The position numbers were made by a program, and so were the translations under genes. Under the pieces are notes generated by a model. It saw only the letters and a list, made by a program, of their open reading frames with translations. It had not been told where the DNA came from and searched no databases. This document shows, piece by piece, positions 1 through 12,480 of a DNA stretch of 64,000 nucleotides (position 1 is its first letter; each line of letters opens with the position of its first letter). This DNA is from Bryoerythrophyllum caledonicum (taxonomy: Eukaryota; Streptophyta; Bryopsida; Pottiales; Pottiaceae): assembly GCA_963971425.1 (NCBI GenBank), contig OZ020516.1:20963332-21027331 (forward strand). Direction: 5' to 3'.

Positions 1-1525
1 GGCGCCACTACTCCCGCGTCAGCGGCGTTGTAGTCCAGGACCTCGTCGGCGCCGAGGCTCTTGAGCAGGTCGAAGTTGTGCGGACTGCACGTCACGGTCA
101 CATGCGCTCCTCCTAGTTTCGCAATCTGCAGAGCTCGGAGGTTAGAGCCTAGACGCTTGAGATGCTTCACGTTTCCTAGCCTGGGTTTGTGATGGTGTAC
201 CTGGATTGCGAAGGTGCCGACTCCACCGGATGCGGCTGTGATGAGGAGGTTTTTTGTTTCCTTGGACCTTCCTTCGATGTCGATGCCAGCTGAGTTGCGG
301 ACGCTCTGGAGGGCACTGAACGCGGAGGTGCCCATGGAGCAGCCCTGGATTGGTGTCACCTCCTGCCGTCTTTTGATCGTTGTGCTTGTTGGCGCGATTG
401 CATATTCGGCAAGACCCCCGCCAGCCTGAATGAATGGTTCACCGAATGAAAAACATGAGGAGACAATGGCAACACTGATTCAATAAGAACAGTAATTTTC
501 CACAGAACTTTCAGGTGGGCTCTTGCTCGAGTCAAGGACCATACCCTGCCTAGGCAGCTCACAACTTTGTCACCGGGAACAAATGTTGTCACTCCAGGAC
601 CCACGCTGATCACCATTCCAGCAATGTCTGCGCCTGCTCACAACACACATAAGACAAACACTTCAGTTCGCTTCCCCACACTAACTAGAGTTCTTTGTAC
701 AGTCAAGCAAGAATTTTGACCTCTTTCTTCATTTTTCTTACTTAATTGGCCGAAAAATAGCTCTCATCTCAGCTCGGGAGAGTGAACAACAAGGCGGATA
801 AAATTTATGGTACAACACGACCTCTCCTTCTTCCTTCTCAAAGACAGCTCAAACTAGTTCTAACTTTAGTTGGGAGACCACCAAGCTCTTTTACGTCTAA
901 TAACTTATAGCATCAAAACTCTAGGTGACTTAACAAATAACTCTATTAAACTAGTTAAAAAGAACCACATTCAAGCCTTCACCATACTGTGATAAACCAT
1001 TCTGATTCTGATTCTAATCTAACTACAACACTTGAAACTTTGCATGATTTGTAACTAGCCAGAAGCGTCACCACTTGATCCAACTGCCATCATTCAACAA
1101 CTGTACCAACAAAACACATGAGAGATGGATTCCGACCGTCAAATTATAGTGTGAAGCTCACCGGGAACATGTGGAAACTTGTAGGGCAAAACAGGCTTCA
1201 TGGAGCCTTTCTGGACTTTCCAGTCAATAGGATTGATGCTGCAAGCCTCGACCTTCACCAGCACCTCATCTTTCTTCGGCTTCGGCACTGGCAACTCCAC
1301 ATGCTGCAGCAACCAAATCCACCACTAAACCTTCAAAACTACTTCTAAGAGCACCAGCCTGGACATTACTATTTTGCCATAATCTGAGAACATAACCAGC
1401 GCTATTTCAAACTAGTCGTGAGGAAGAACGATCACCTGCAGCCCTTCCGCGCCGCCGCCATAAGCAGAGTAGTTCACAGCCATCATCGTCGCCGGAACAT
1501 CCAAAACTGAAGTAGCTGCCGCCAT
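1..1525 (-). CDS. Quinone oxidoreductase-like protein, chloroplast-envelope (ceQORH/AOR) type; 5' part
   Basis: Zinc-independent medium-chain dehydrogenase/reductase that would reduce quinones or reactive carbonyls with NADPH; relatives sit at the chloroplast inner envelope. I read five exons on the minus strand: 1525-1436, 1303-1162, 633-545, 425-201 and 125-1 (continuing outside the window). All junctions are GT/AG and the phases agree. The protein opens MAAATSVLDVPATMMAVNYS, then shows the N-terminal GroES-like part (INPIDWKVQKG, GVTTFVPGDKVVS) and the start of the nucleotide-binding fold (ITAASGGVG, then SLGADEVLDY), all in the order known for Arabidopsis At4g13010. About 223 residues are visible of roughly 330. 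No classical long transit peptide is seen, which matches ceQORH. The third intron (634-1161) holds a dispersed repeat at 806-940. The C-terminal third lies outside the window, so intactness cannot be judged. Confidence 0.9.
806..940 (+). repeat. Dispersed intronic repeat, copy A
   Basis: Lies in the third intron of the quinone oxidoreductase gene. It shares an ordered set of blocks with three other copies in the window: a GGTAC start, a pyrimidine-rich GACCTCT..CTTCTT block, CAGCTCAAACT, and GAGACCACCAAGCTCTT. The other copies are at 26255-26480, 52104-52290 and (opposite strand) 61722-61860. No coding capacity and no terminal inverted repeat is visible; a worn SINE is the simplest guess. Confidence 0.6.
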
Positions 1526-2641
1526 GGCTGAAAATCTCGTTTCTATCAACTCTGCACCTTCAGATTATAACATTCACAGCACGCAGTGAATTTTCCTTCT
1601 CAAAGCTGACTCAACGTTTGCTACCTCGCCCCACGTGTGAATCAGTACCGTTACGACTGTAGCAAGGGCACGCAACCGAATTATTCTAGACACACGTCGA
1701 GAGGCAATCATTCACTATCTGCACAACTTCACACGAGAATACTATTTTAACCTACAAAGTACACATCAGATAGCTTCCGCCGAATTCCCACTCTGTGTTT
1801 CCAATCAAAAAACCACCATACTCAAGACCTAACCCACCCGGAAGTAGCCTCCGGAAAGCCTAAACTTCTAGATTCAAGCAACTATCCCTAAAAATGGTCC
1901 AAAAACAAGTGAATATAAAGAGACAATCCTCAGTTGGATGCAAAGACTAAACACTCTCCACTCTCACCTCAAACACAGACTCAGTACAACAAACACTCTC
2001 CACTCTCACCTCAAACACAGACTCGTCACAGCTAGCAAAGTTCACTCTCCGCTCTCACGTGAATCTGCAAATCTGGACATCCAAAAACAAGACCCGCACC
2101 TTCTCAACAATTCCAAAACCACCGCTACACTCGCACCTCCAGCACCAGATCCAACTCGTACAGATAAGCGTGAGCACTTCCTAGAGAGAAATCACTGACA
2201 CTAGTACTGTTGTACGAACTCCTCCAAGATGGGAGCCGCCTAATATCCTCCCCCGCTGTCGCAACGTGCCGACCTGGAAGAAAAGCAGCCTGTCGGAGTG
2301 CAGACAGACCGGGTCAATGGACACCGCACCTCACACGCTCCCTCTGTTAATTATTATGTGGCATCAAGCTGGTAACGCTGATGAGGCGTCGCGGCGAGTG
2401 CCCACCGACCGACGCTCGAGGTTAACAGATGGCAACTATCTGAATACTTTGTGAGTCGACAACGGACATGGTTGCAGTGGACTTGTCAATGCGGACTCGA
2501 TGATGAGCAGCGACGAAGAAATTATCGTTGCTGTTGCCTGGAATTATGCATAAATCAAGCTTTTCTGGCGCATTTGTGTGAGTGTGCACGCGCGCAAGGT
2601 GCCACTTTTAACTTGTGTTGCGCCGCGTTTGGGTGTGCCAT
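1526..2641. other. Upstream region of the quinone oxidoreductase gene
   Basis: No convincing gene. It should hold the promoter of the minus-strand quinone oxidoreductase gene. A local tandem duplication with a 42-bp period lies at about 1949-2030 (unit beginning AAACACTCTCCACTC). Short open frames here have no recognisable domain and I do not call them. Confidence 0.5.
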
Positions 2642-3463
2642 AAATGGGCACTTCTATAATATTACATAGTAGTCTATATATTTTGGAAGTTTCTGTTTTA
2701 GTCCCATTACAACGAAGTGTAGTATTATTCTACATAGTAATCCCGTTACACAGAAGCTTTTTCATAATTCTATAAAGTAAAGGTCTGTTCGCACTTGGAG
2801 GTTTGTACATCCTTGAAAATTCCCTGTATTTATGGGAACCGGATAAATTGGAATGTTTTCACACTGGAGGATAGAAAATAGTTTCATTCATTAGCAAGAA
2901 GGAAAAAAATTTCAAAAGTAGGATAACATGCATACGCACCAAACCACTTTATGAATAGCTAAAGTGCCACTACTTGCATACCCTCCATACCTTCATTATT
3001 ATGGCAGTGACTTGTAGATAGTAAGGGAGCACATGTTCATTTTCAAAAGAACTGTAAAGTACCAAGAAATTGGGTAAATACTTCCTACCTCTACCTCTAC
3101 ATTCTTTGTCATGATCTCATCCACCACGTCGGATGCCATGTCATTTATTTCCTCACCACTACTTCTCGTGCAAATCCATCAATTTCTACCTCCATCCCAC
3201 CGGCCTAAATAGCTATTTACACCTCCAAGTGCGAACAGACCCTTAGAGAGTTGTACTAACAAGGAAAGATTGTAATGACGGTGTTGCATACTGGGCTCCA
3301 AGGGGCACCTAGAAGTGGCACTATGTGTTGTGTCCCCTGGAGCCCAATATGCAACACCGTCATTACAATCTTTCCTTGTTAGTACAACTGTCTTACTTTA
3401 TGAAATTATGAAAAAACTTATGTGTTATGGGACTAGTGTCTAATATTATAGAAGTGCCCATTT
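2642..3463. mobile_element. Foldback MITE with long inverted arms
   Basis: Both ends carry AAATGGGCACTTCTATAATATT in opposite orientation (given here only as its first and last bases: AAATGGGCAC inward to ATAATATT). The two halves pair over almost their whole length once the nested MITE at 2781-3242 is taken out. The innermost arms, about 3249-3300 and 3338-3389, match over roughly 52 bp with a single mismatch around a 37-bp loop. There is no coding capacity. I could not see a clear target duplication, so the superfamily is open. Confidence 0.85.
2781..3242. mobile_element. Tourist-like MITE nested in the foldback MITE
   Basis: Terminal inverted repeats read AGGTCTGTTCGCACTTGGAG on the left and its near-complement on the right (GGGTCTGTTCGCACTT). 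It is bordered by TAA on the left and TTA on the right, which resembles the 3-bp TWA target of PIF/Harbinger elements. Removing it rejoins TATAAAGTAA with GAGAGTTGTAC, which matches the intact opposite arm of the host foldback, so the insertion is well supported. Confidence 0.8.
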
Positions 3464-4212
3464 TTTACACACTTTACGTGCGGGTTCAATCTTGTATAGG
3501 ATTAGTTAACAATGGAAAATGTTCGAGAATTTCGGAAAATTCAAGGGATTTGTTTAACTGATGCCCACGCAATACATAGATGATACCCGTGTAATACCTC
3601 GATGATACCCATGTAATGTCTGGGTGAAACCCATTTTGTCCGAATGCTTGCAAAAGGGGAAACTATATGTTTTTGTGGCTAGGTGCCAAAACTAACCCAA
3701 AGATACGGTACTGTTGAGTTATCTGTAAAGTTACCCAAAGTTTGAACAAGATATTCCTCCTTTTATATGTGATATTATCATTGGTTCACTCTTCATTGGT
3801 TCACTCTTCATATGGAAAATCATGATGGTCCCTCAACTAAAATCCATATCAAGTGCAAATGAGCTTGGTGGTATGAAAATCTAAGTTAGAAGTACATATA
3901 GTCCCAAGTGCGACGAAAGAAAAAGAGGGCATGAACCTTGAGTTATTTAGGGCTGATTATACTATTGATAATAGAAATGAGAAAAGAGGTCTCAAACTCA
4001 TACAGTAGTATCCTTGGCACACTTTCCAAGTGAGTAAAAAATGTGGGTTGTGCGTGCCGTGTGGGTGTAGGGTGTGACGCGTTTTGGGCCTCCAAGGTGG
4101 TCCCAAACATGTGGATGCGGGGAGACATACAAATACACAGCATGTGAGACTCTTGTGTCATTGACCTTGTGTCACCGGCCAACCCCACTTGCCATTTCCT
4201 TTTCCAAAAGAC
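3464..4212. repeat. MITE-2 relative and unassigned sequence
   Basis: About 3480-3720 resembles the element I call MITE-2 (other copies 4447-4686 and, reversed, 55582-55805). Shared blocks include GAATTTC.., AAATTCAAG, GGGATTTG and a run of similar phrases such as GATACCCGTGTAATACC. The remaining 500 bp holds no gene or clear repeat. Confidence 0.55.
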
Positions 4213-4334
4213 TTAGCCTCTTAATTTCCTTGACAATTTCACACCAAAAAACACTTTGATTCTGGTGCAATGAGTAAAGAAGGAAACAATAACTTATATT
4301 TGCATTATCAACTGTAGGATCTCAATTAAGACTA

Positions 4335-4788
4335 CACTGATTTTGATGTTTAGTGTCATGGGCAGGAAATGACTTGTAAATGCTATAAGTTTTCACTCTT
4401 GATGAATATTTTTACCGACCATGTCCACTATGATCCCCCTCTGTGAGCAACCCACGCTATGGTCAGTTTCGTACACAATTAATTCAAAATGGGGACTTGT
4501 CCAAAATTCTGGAAATTTCAAGAGATTTGGTTAGGCGATACCTATGTAATACCAAGGTGACACCCGTGCAAGATCTAGGTGATACTCGTGCAATACCTAT
4601 GTGATATCCATTGTGTCGAATCAATGTGACAAAAATAAATAAATGCTTCGGCACTTGCTTGCCAAAACTGACCGTAGCGTACGGTAGTATAGATTGTTGT
4701 GCTCTTAGTAAAAATTTATACCAAAAGTAAAAACTTACAACATTTACAAGTCATTTACTACCCATGACACTAAACATCAAAATTAGTG
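4335..4788. mobile_element. MITE-1 copy a (TA-flanked) inside the foldback left arm
   Basis: Ends CACTGATTTTGATGTTTAGT and its complement, with TA on each side. Removing it restores the outer arm, which matches the uninterrupted right arm of the foldback (GATCTCAATTAAGAC continuing to the GACCGCACGG-like block). Compared with the compact copy at 7771-7991, this copy is longer because MITE-2 sits inside it. TA target and short TIR suggest a Tc1/mariner-related or similar TA-targeting family. Confidence 0.85.
4447..4686. mobile_element. MITE-2 copy nested in MITE-1
   Basis: It interrupts MITE-1 between CCCCCTCTGTGAG and TATAGATTGTTGTGC, two blocks that are joined in the intact MITE-1 at 7771-7991. 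Its own ends are inverted: CACGCTATGGTCAGTTT on the left and AAAACTGACCGTAGCGTACG on the right. This makes a three-level nest, MITE-2 in MITE-1 in the foldback. Confidence 0.75.
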
Positions 4789-6622
4789 TAGTAAGTGACA
4801 TGCTGGCAAAACTTCATAAACTTTGACCACATAGATTGAATGATTTTAGTGTTTAGAGTTGAAGAAAATATCGTTTTCTTCCCTGCATTGAGTGGATCAT
4901 CGGAGTTTGACTTCACTTTGTGTCAAATTTTTGCACTACACAAGGTTTAAATTCCTTACCATCATGTCAAGCAAGATATCAGTTCTTTGTACTTTAAATT
5001 TTAGAGGTTAAAAAGGGGTGTAGCGTATTTTTTTAAATTATACAACAAGTGAAGGTTCTAAAAATGCCAATTCAAGTTTTAATTTTTTGTGAGTTTGATA
5101 TGTTTTGGAATGAGAATCCAAACGGTCGATAAGCAGGTTTACACCACATCTTGTAGTAGAAAGGAAAAACCTCTTCCTCTTCCACATGAAAAGTGAAAAA
5201 TATGAGGATCTCTTAGTTTCATGTGGAAAGGGAGAGGTTTTTTTTTGGTACCTTGCCCAACAATGCATGAAAATGTATGACTTGGGATAAAATGCTATTT
5301 TATACTAAAGACAAGAATTTTTTTTGACAATATGGCAAGAAACAATATTACTTGCTAGTCTAGAGAATCTAGCATTCAATAGAGTATCCTAGAAAAAGTT
5401 TTGGAGGTGCCCGACATGTCCGCACTCGAGAAGTTTTTCTTTGAGATGGCATAATTTATTTTTTACCGGTCCAATAAGAATAAAAATTACATTTCCAAGT
5501 GCCTTTTGTCTTCTTGCATCTTTGTACAAAATCCAAGAATTTTAAACATTGCTTCTAATCATCGGAATGTGCCCAAGATATGCAAAAGCCCACCTTGAGT
5601 CTTTTTTCATTTAGGGGTGAAGTTGGCCATGGGGCAGCCAATTTTTTCATCTACTTTGAGGCCACCTTTTTTACACAATTTGGTGCTTGATAAATCCTTA
5701 AATGGTACAAGTCCCAATGTGGGCTTTTGCAAATCCGAGGCACATTTCCATGGTTGCTACTTATATTAACAATCCATAAGATTTTGTACAATAATACAAG
5801 GAAACGCGTGGTGCATCGGAATATCATTTTAGTTCTCATTGGACATCCAAAAAAAAAGTTATATTATCTTACAGTTAAACTTCTCGAGTGCGGGCACAAG
5901 GGGCAACTCCAAAAACTTTTGCTAGGACACTCTTTTCAATGCGATATTTTCAATACTAGCAAGTAACATTATTTCCTTTCATTGAGTTAAACAACATTTC
6001 TTGTCTTTAGTGGAAAATCCATTTTATCCGAGTCAAACATTCTCACACATTCTCACACATTGTTGGGCAAGGTACCAAAAAAACTTTTTCTTTCTCCACA
6101 TAAAACTTAGAGATTCTCATATTTTTTACTTTTTAATTTTTTCACTACAAGATGTGGTGTTTGATTAACCTTTTTATTGACCATTTAGATTCTCATTCTA
6201 AAATTGTGAATTGGCAATTTTTGAACCTCAGCTCTCCTTGCACAATTTTTTTTTGTATATGCTACACCCTTTTGCTACGTCTAAAAATTAATGTACAAGG
6301 ACCTATTATCATGCTTAATATGATGATAATGAATTAAGACCTTGTGTAGTGCAAAATTTTGACACCAAGTGTAGTCAAAGTCCGTCTATCCATTCAATGC
6401 AAGGAAGAAAATCAACCATTTTCTCTAATTCAAACACTATAATCTTTCAATCCGTGCGGTCAAAATCTATGAAGATTTGTGAGTATGTTACTTAATAGGT
6501 CTTAATTGAGATCAAGTGGTTAAGAAGAAATAATTTTTTTGTTTCCTCCCCTACACATTGCACTAGAATTAGTGGTTTTTAAAGTTTTTTGGTGTAAAAT
6601 TCTCAAAGAAGTTTAGGGGTTT

Positions 6623-7363
6623 AGAAGAAGAATTAACCAAACACTAAAACATATTGAGAATTGAGAGTTCTCCTAAAAGTGGGGGTATAATTCCTTTTTG
6701 TCACCTACACTTTAAATTCTCTTGATGAAGAGGGTGACTTTACTTGGAAGGGGTGCAAGGGAATTATTAGTCAACTATGAGGGAAGATGTGTGTTTTAGG
6801 AGAACTTTAGCTTAAAGAAAGAAAGAAGAACTCCAGTCTCCAAAGGGCGCCGGCGTGAATAAAGTGTTTGTTCGTACCACCACTAACTCCATGTCTAGTG
6901 GACATGTGTTAGTAGTATGGAACTACTTCAGACCCCCCTTGAGAGAAGACATCGTGTACCGTGCAACAAGTAACCAAGAATAGAGAACCAAAGACGCCAT
7001 AGAGGTTAATGCGATAAGGTATTTAATAGGTTTTCATGGAAAGTTGAGCATGTCCGGGATGGATTGGTTGATTTTGAGTTTCCTTTCGTGTAGTAGTATG
7101 GACTGGCCCTTATTTTTTTGTTTTAGTGGGATAGCCACAGTGGCTTACACAGGCTAGGGAGCTCTAGCACTTTTGGCTTTCTCCTGAAACCATACAATAC
7201 CAAATTTTCTCCACAAATATCCATTTTGGAGAATTCATCTCTATATAGTATAAACATAGAATTGTACATCTACTTTTTGGCGATGGGATGGAGTCCCGGC
7301 TGTTCATTAGTGGCAATATGGCGATATAGCAAAGGCCATCAATGAAAGTTTGGCGACGTGATA
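6623..7363. other. No gene recognised
   Basis: AT-rich sequence between the foldback element and the LINE. Part may be the 3' untranslated region of the LINE, which runs on the minus strand and ends nearby. I see no coding exon, tRNA or clear terminal repeat. Confidence 0.5.
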
Positions 7364-10300
7364 TCATAAATTTTCTACTTTTTTCATGAATATTCTTTTT
7401 TGGGGGAAAATTTTGGCAATTTGGCCCCATATTGACAAAAAAATAAGGGTTGGTATGGACACAACATGTTGGATTGCAATAGTGTTAATATTCATAAAGG
7501 TGGTCTTGATTGAGGTAATGGGAATTTTGAATGTTTTCTCAAGGGTTGTCATTGAGGGAGTAAAGGTGATGGCTCTAGCACCTGTGGTGATGACGATGAA
7601 GGGGTCTACATTCCACCCGGGTGCTTGAATATTATTGAGTAGTGGTTGGTATTTATTTATTTTGTTTGCAATAGCTTCGAGTGAGAATCTATCATTACAG
7701 AGTTTAAATTCAATCAATTGAATAGTGAGATTCGAGTCTATGTGGGTTGGTTGGGTGTCTTTGTATGGTACACTGATTTTGATGTTTAGTGTCATGGGCA
7801 GTAAATGACTTGTAAATGCTATAAGTTTTCACTCATGATGAATATTTTTGCCGACCATGTCCACCACTATGATCCCCCTCTTTGATTACTATAGATTGGT
7901 GTGCTCTTATCAAAAAAATTATATCAAAAGTAAAAACTTATAGCATTTACAAGTCATTTTCTGCCCATGACACTAAACATCAAAATCAGTGTAGCCCTTT
8001 AGCACGTATTAGGTCGGGTTTAAATCTTGCATTACAATGACATCTTTGAGTACCACACGTGCATGGTACTATCCATGGGCGGACCGTATTTTCTTGCTGG
8101 TTGTCATTAAAGGTTCCAGCATTCATGAAGATGAACCAACGGGATTTGTTTGATGACACAATTTATTTACGGATTGCCCATACTGCTTTGTTGTGGCGTT
8201 TGACAATTAGGGTGTGTGTATGTGGATTATGGCATTTGACTAAAATGTGTAACCATGTGTCCGGGTCCGTAGAGTTGTATATTGAACATGTGATGGAAGG
8301 GAATCTTTCTATGTCAAAGAAGAGTTGTTTTTGGGCGTTTCCCATAAATTGTCCTGTGCGGAATTTGATTAGGCACGTTTTTTGTAAGTCGGTGATCATA
8401 GGATTACTCCAAAAGTTGGTCGAGACCTTGTTGCCAATGTTTGTATTACCAATCCGTTTATCAATATTAGAGAATTTTTGTGTAAGTATTTTCAAATTAT
8501 TTTTTAGATCGTGTTTTTTGAGGTATTTATCCAAGAATCTTATGGGGCCTTTGTAGTGAGTTTCGTGCATAGAGGGCCATTCATGTATATGAAAGTAGTA
8601 TGGGGTGGCATGAGCGTGTTTGTAGGGGTGTTTGGCATTTTGGTAAGCTTTCTCTTGACCTTCTTTTGCTAATTTGTTGGCTTGTTCGTTGCCGTTGATG
8701 TTAACGTGAGTTCAAACTTTATGGAGTGAAGTGATTTGTGTGCGATTTTGGAGCATTTCAACCATGGATGTTAGGATAGTTTGGTCTTGATAACTATTGT
8801 GTTGACTAGGGTGTTTTATGTGTGTGTTTGGGACGTATAATACATTGATGCAATCCGTGCAAGTGTGTGCCGGTTTGTTGAGGTATTGCATGTAATTATC
8901 TTGAGGATTTTATGGATAGCCATTATTTTGGTTGTAAGGATATTTTTAAGTCCATGTAGTCTTATGGCAAGTTTGATTTGTTTGGTGGGGTTCTATACTC
9001 CATTGCCGACTTTTCCCCGGTGCCAATGCCCCGGACTTACTTTGGTTTGTTTGCTGAATGAACCATTGGTGTATTAACCAAAGTCGGGGTCAAATTTTAG
9101 GGAGGTGTAAGTTTGGTATCTAGGGAGTAATGGGGTGGGAGGGGTTAAAGGTGTGGAGATGTTTATAGAGGGGTCTTAGACTGTTTTTTTAAAGCAGTTT
9201 ATATAGATTAGTGTGGGTGGGGCAATTGCGGTGTATTCATTATTGATGTTGAGATTTTTTGCAATTAGTGTAAGTTGAGCAAGGTTTTCTAATGTGCCAA
9301 TTTCTTGGTTTTGGTGGTGTATACAAAGGACCCATAGGGTTGATGGCTCGAGTCGGGGTTTTTGTATTTCCGGTGGTATAGTAGGTTTTGTATATGTCAT
9401 TGAGTCAGTTTCAAATAATGCTATGACATGGATGGTATAACAAAACATGTTATATAAGTGAGGATGTTAATGAGGGAGGTGGTGATGGGCGGTGTAACCT
9501 GTATCTCTAAGTTGTTCTTGGTGATGCAATTTATGATCTCTAGGTAGAAGTTGTTTTGAACTTTATGGTAAGTAGTATTCTTTGAGGATTTTGGTGTTAT
9601 GGAGAGAGGTGTTTCGGTTGTGCCAAGGAAAAAGGTTTCTTTGTAGGAGCCATTTACTTTAGGTGGTGTTATCAAGATGCTAGTGGCATAGGTATGTTGT
9701 GTCGTTTTTGCTTATTGTGTTAGAGTCTACATATTTTCTATGTTTATGGCAGGTAATGTTGATTATAGGATATATTGGAGGATTTATTTAATATGTATGG
9801 TGGCGGGTGGAGGATGGGTGTGGTAGATTGGGAGGGTTTGGTGGGAGGTTAATGTCTGGTTGGATGTCATGGTTATTAATGATGTACAAGTCTTTAAGTG
9901 TGTGACGGGGAGCATGAGTGGGACATGGGATAATACATGTAGATAGGCATGGGGGTGGCAAAAATAGTTGTTTAGCAATGTTGAGTAGACTTTTTAGAAG
10001 TTTGAGTGGGGTGCCATAGTTTTTTTGTAGTTATTTTCATCCATATAATTTATGTGTTCCGTTTGGAAGGGTGGTTTGTTTTAGATTGGTAATGTTTGCA
10101 CATAATAGTTTTTGTAAGAATTCAGAGGATAATTGTGGGTTGAGTCTAGGCAGGCTATGGATTTCGTTTGACCAATTTTGTTTCAGTGGTGCCGGGTTGA
10201 GTAGAAAGTTTTCTATTGTGATTTTTAGAAATATTTGGCCTTCCATTTTGAATAGGGAAGAGTGTACTGGTAATAGGAGAACGAATGCAGACCAAATAAA

Positions 10301-12480
10301 ATTTGGGGGAGTTGTGTTATGACATTGGGTGTGCAATTGGAGAGTCTTCATACTTTCTTTTTATCAACTATGATTTTTTTGTCAATTTTTTTATGGAGGC
10401 ATCAAGTATGGGACCGTGCAGAAGCTATATGAAATTCCCGGGCATATAACGGTGTCAATCATTTTTATTTTTTGTTGCATTGTAGCCGGACATGACGTTA
10501 ATTTTGTGCATTGTTTAATGAGTTAAATGGTGGTGATGTGGATTTGTATTCTCTATCTTTATGATGGAACGAGGTTTGTTCCAAGATAGATGTAAGGTTG
10601 ATTTTGATGTAGAACCGAAATTGGTTGGTTGTGGTAGTTGATATTGGTGGCTTGGATTCATGCTTCGAAGGCGGTCGGATTTATTTTGGATTTGTTGGGG
10701 CAGCCAATTACGGCACAATTTTTAAACCCCAAGCTCCATACCGGTCCATAGACAAAATCTAACTATTTTGTCAAGTTGGGTTTGGAGTGATTTAAGTGTC
10801 CAGAGAGGGTGGCTAGATTGTCGGCATATGCGGCCGAGTTTATGGTAATTTTTGAGGTGCCAAAGGTGTAGCCGTGGTTACCCCTTTGGAACCATCGAAG
10901 TAGGGATTCTAGGAAAATGATGAAGAGATAAGGACTCAATGTATTGCCTTGGATGATGTCACGTTGTATGGAGATAGGTCGGGTTTTACCAAAGTATTCT
11001 TTGACATATGTGGTGGTAGATTGGAAGTAGATATTGTTGACCACTGTAACCGCCTCTTTTGGAAATCCTAAGTCACCAATGATAGCGAGGAGTTGGGGTG
11101 ATAAGTGGATCCAAATGCATTTTTAAAATTGATGTAGAGTATGTAAATATCATTGTTGGTAAATTTTGTGTCCTCTAATGCGGCAATAAGAGTTTGGAGT
11201 TGACGGGTGGTACTTCGCTTGGCTCTGAACTCTTCTTGACTATCATGCAATATTTGATGTTTTTCTTCACATGCCGATAGTATAGATGTCAGTGTACTAG
11301 TGTATAATTTATAAATCGCATTAGCTAGAACTATGGATTGATGGTTTGGTAGTACGGATGGATTACTTTTTTATATAGTAGAATTGTGAGACTCATCTTC
11401 TAAGACGCCGGTATTGATTTTTTTTTGTAGCAATGAGAAAACAATAGCGTTAGTAGGTTGTAAAATCTTGGGGACATGTTTTTTAGAATTGAGTTAGGTA
11501 CATGGTCCGGCCCAGGATTTTGTTATTTCCCAAGCTTTTGAGGCACATATCGTATGTGTCTCTATGATAGTATGTATGGAGTGGGATGTTTGGTTAACCT
11601 CTTTTGTCAATGGTAAATCCATCTAAATCATGCCACAAATATCGCCGCATGCCGCACGTGCATGTACTAGGTGTATGATGCGGTTGACAATGACAGGGGA
11701 GTAGTTGGTCTATCGTTTATAGATTGTTGAAAGTGAATTTCGTTTGCAATGTCATCTCAACTAGTTAAAATATTGATGTTTTGATCCAGTATACAATCTA
11801 GTGGTAAATTTATATTATCTTTGAAGACCTTTTTGTTAACCTTTTTGGAGCTCGTTTTGTGCAATTGGCGGTATTTAGAATTGGCGTTTTTTATGGAGTC
11901 CCATGTATATTTTGTAGTTGTTTTCCAGACTTGTTTATTGGTATGTTTTGCAATGGTTGCAATTTCGTTTAGCAATTCTTCATGTGGAGTATTGGGCGAT
12001 GGTATTTGTGGGATTTGAGTGTGGCGTAAGTTTTGTATTTTGGAAATGATAGGGCGGGCATGCTAGTTGGGATTGGTTTTAACAATATAGATTGTTTTTC
12101 GTATGGTATGGAATGTAGAAAGATGTTGTTTTCAAGTTTTCTCTACTTTTTGGGGGAGATACCTCCCTTGTTGTCCAATTCTAGGTGGGAGTTGTGGTAC
12201 AAGGGGCCCTTTGCAGGTTTTTCCTAGCGTATTAGAGATTGCGTTTATTAACTCATCAAGGGTGGTGCAAGCTTCTTGCCACTATATTTGTGTGAGGTTT
12301 TCGTGATTTGTAAGGCCCGTGTTCGTGAGGTTGTCTATTTGTATGAACTTTAGCTTACAGTGAGTTGGGCCAAGAATATTGATTGTCATTATTATTCTTG
12401 GATAATATTGGTGAATAAAATGGAAAAATGAGGTTTTTCCATGGTCTATTTTTCTGTATTTATATCTCACCTTATGATTG
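7364..12480 (-). mobile_element. LINE (non-LTR retrotransposon), 5'-truncated and decayed
   Basis: Minus-strand ORF2-like sequence in order: a linker region (about 12480-11757), reverse transcriptase (11250-10763), a stretch ending as RNase H (NINGNEQANKLAKEGQE near 8700), a thumb/tether region with DAQKTCLIKFRTGQ-like sequence (8570-8163), a C-terminal cysteine/histidine cluster (PCTCGTQRCHC near 8050) and a conserved tail (FKLCNDRFSLEAIANKINKY). The RT has GFRAKRST-like and LYINFKNAF motifs, QGNTLSPYLF, and a catalytic box reading AYADNLA, where the usual second aspartate is asparagine. Many frame changes and stops show it is inactive. No endonuclease domain is left, consistent with 5' truncation. 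It carries MITE-1 at 7771-7991. Confidence 0.85.
7771..7991. mobile_element. MITE-1 copy b, inserted in the LINE
   Basis: A compact 221-bp element with inverted ends (CACTGATTTTGATGTTTAGT) and TA on both sides (7769-7770 and 7992-7993). It splits the C-terminal LINE sequence exactly between the residues ARFKPDLIRAKG and the following VPYKDTQPTHID block, which are adjacent in related LINEs. It is the best reference copy for the family. Confidence 0.9.

Larger units (their letters stand above)
4213..6622. mobile_element. Giant foldback (long inverted-repeat) element
   Basis: The element is nearly palindromic. The outer left arm (TTTCACACCAAAAAAC, TGGTGCAATGAGTAAAG, GATCTCAATTAAGAC) is mirrored by 6480-6622. 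The middle part of the arms (about 4860-5440 against 5880-6470) includes GGTACCTTGCCCAACAATG at about 5249 and its complement at about 6060. The inner parts (5560-5620 against 5695-5750) share TGCAAAAGCCCAC. Arms are about 1.1 kb without nested insertions and the loop is under 100 bp. A further copy of one arm lies at 57209-57970. No transposase is visible, so it is non-autonomous; MULE-like long-TIR or Foldback origin are both possible. Confidence 0.85.
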
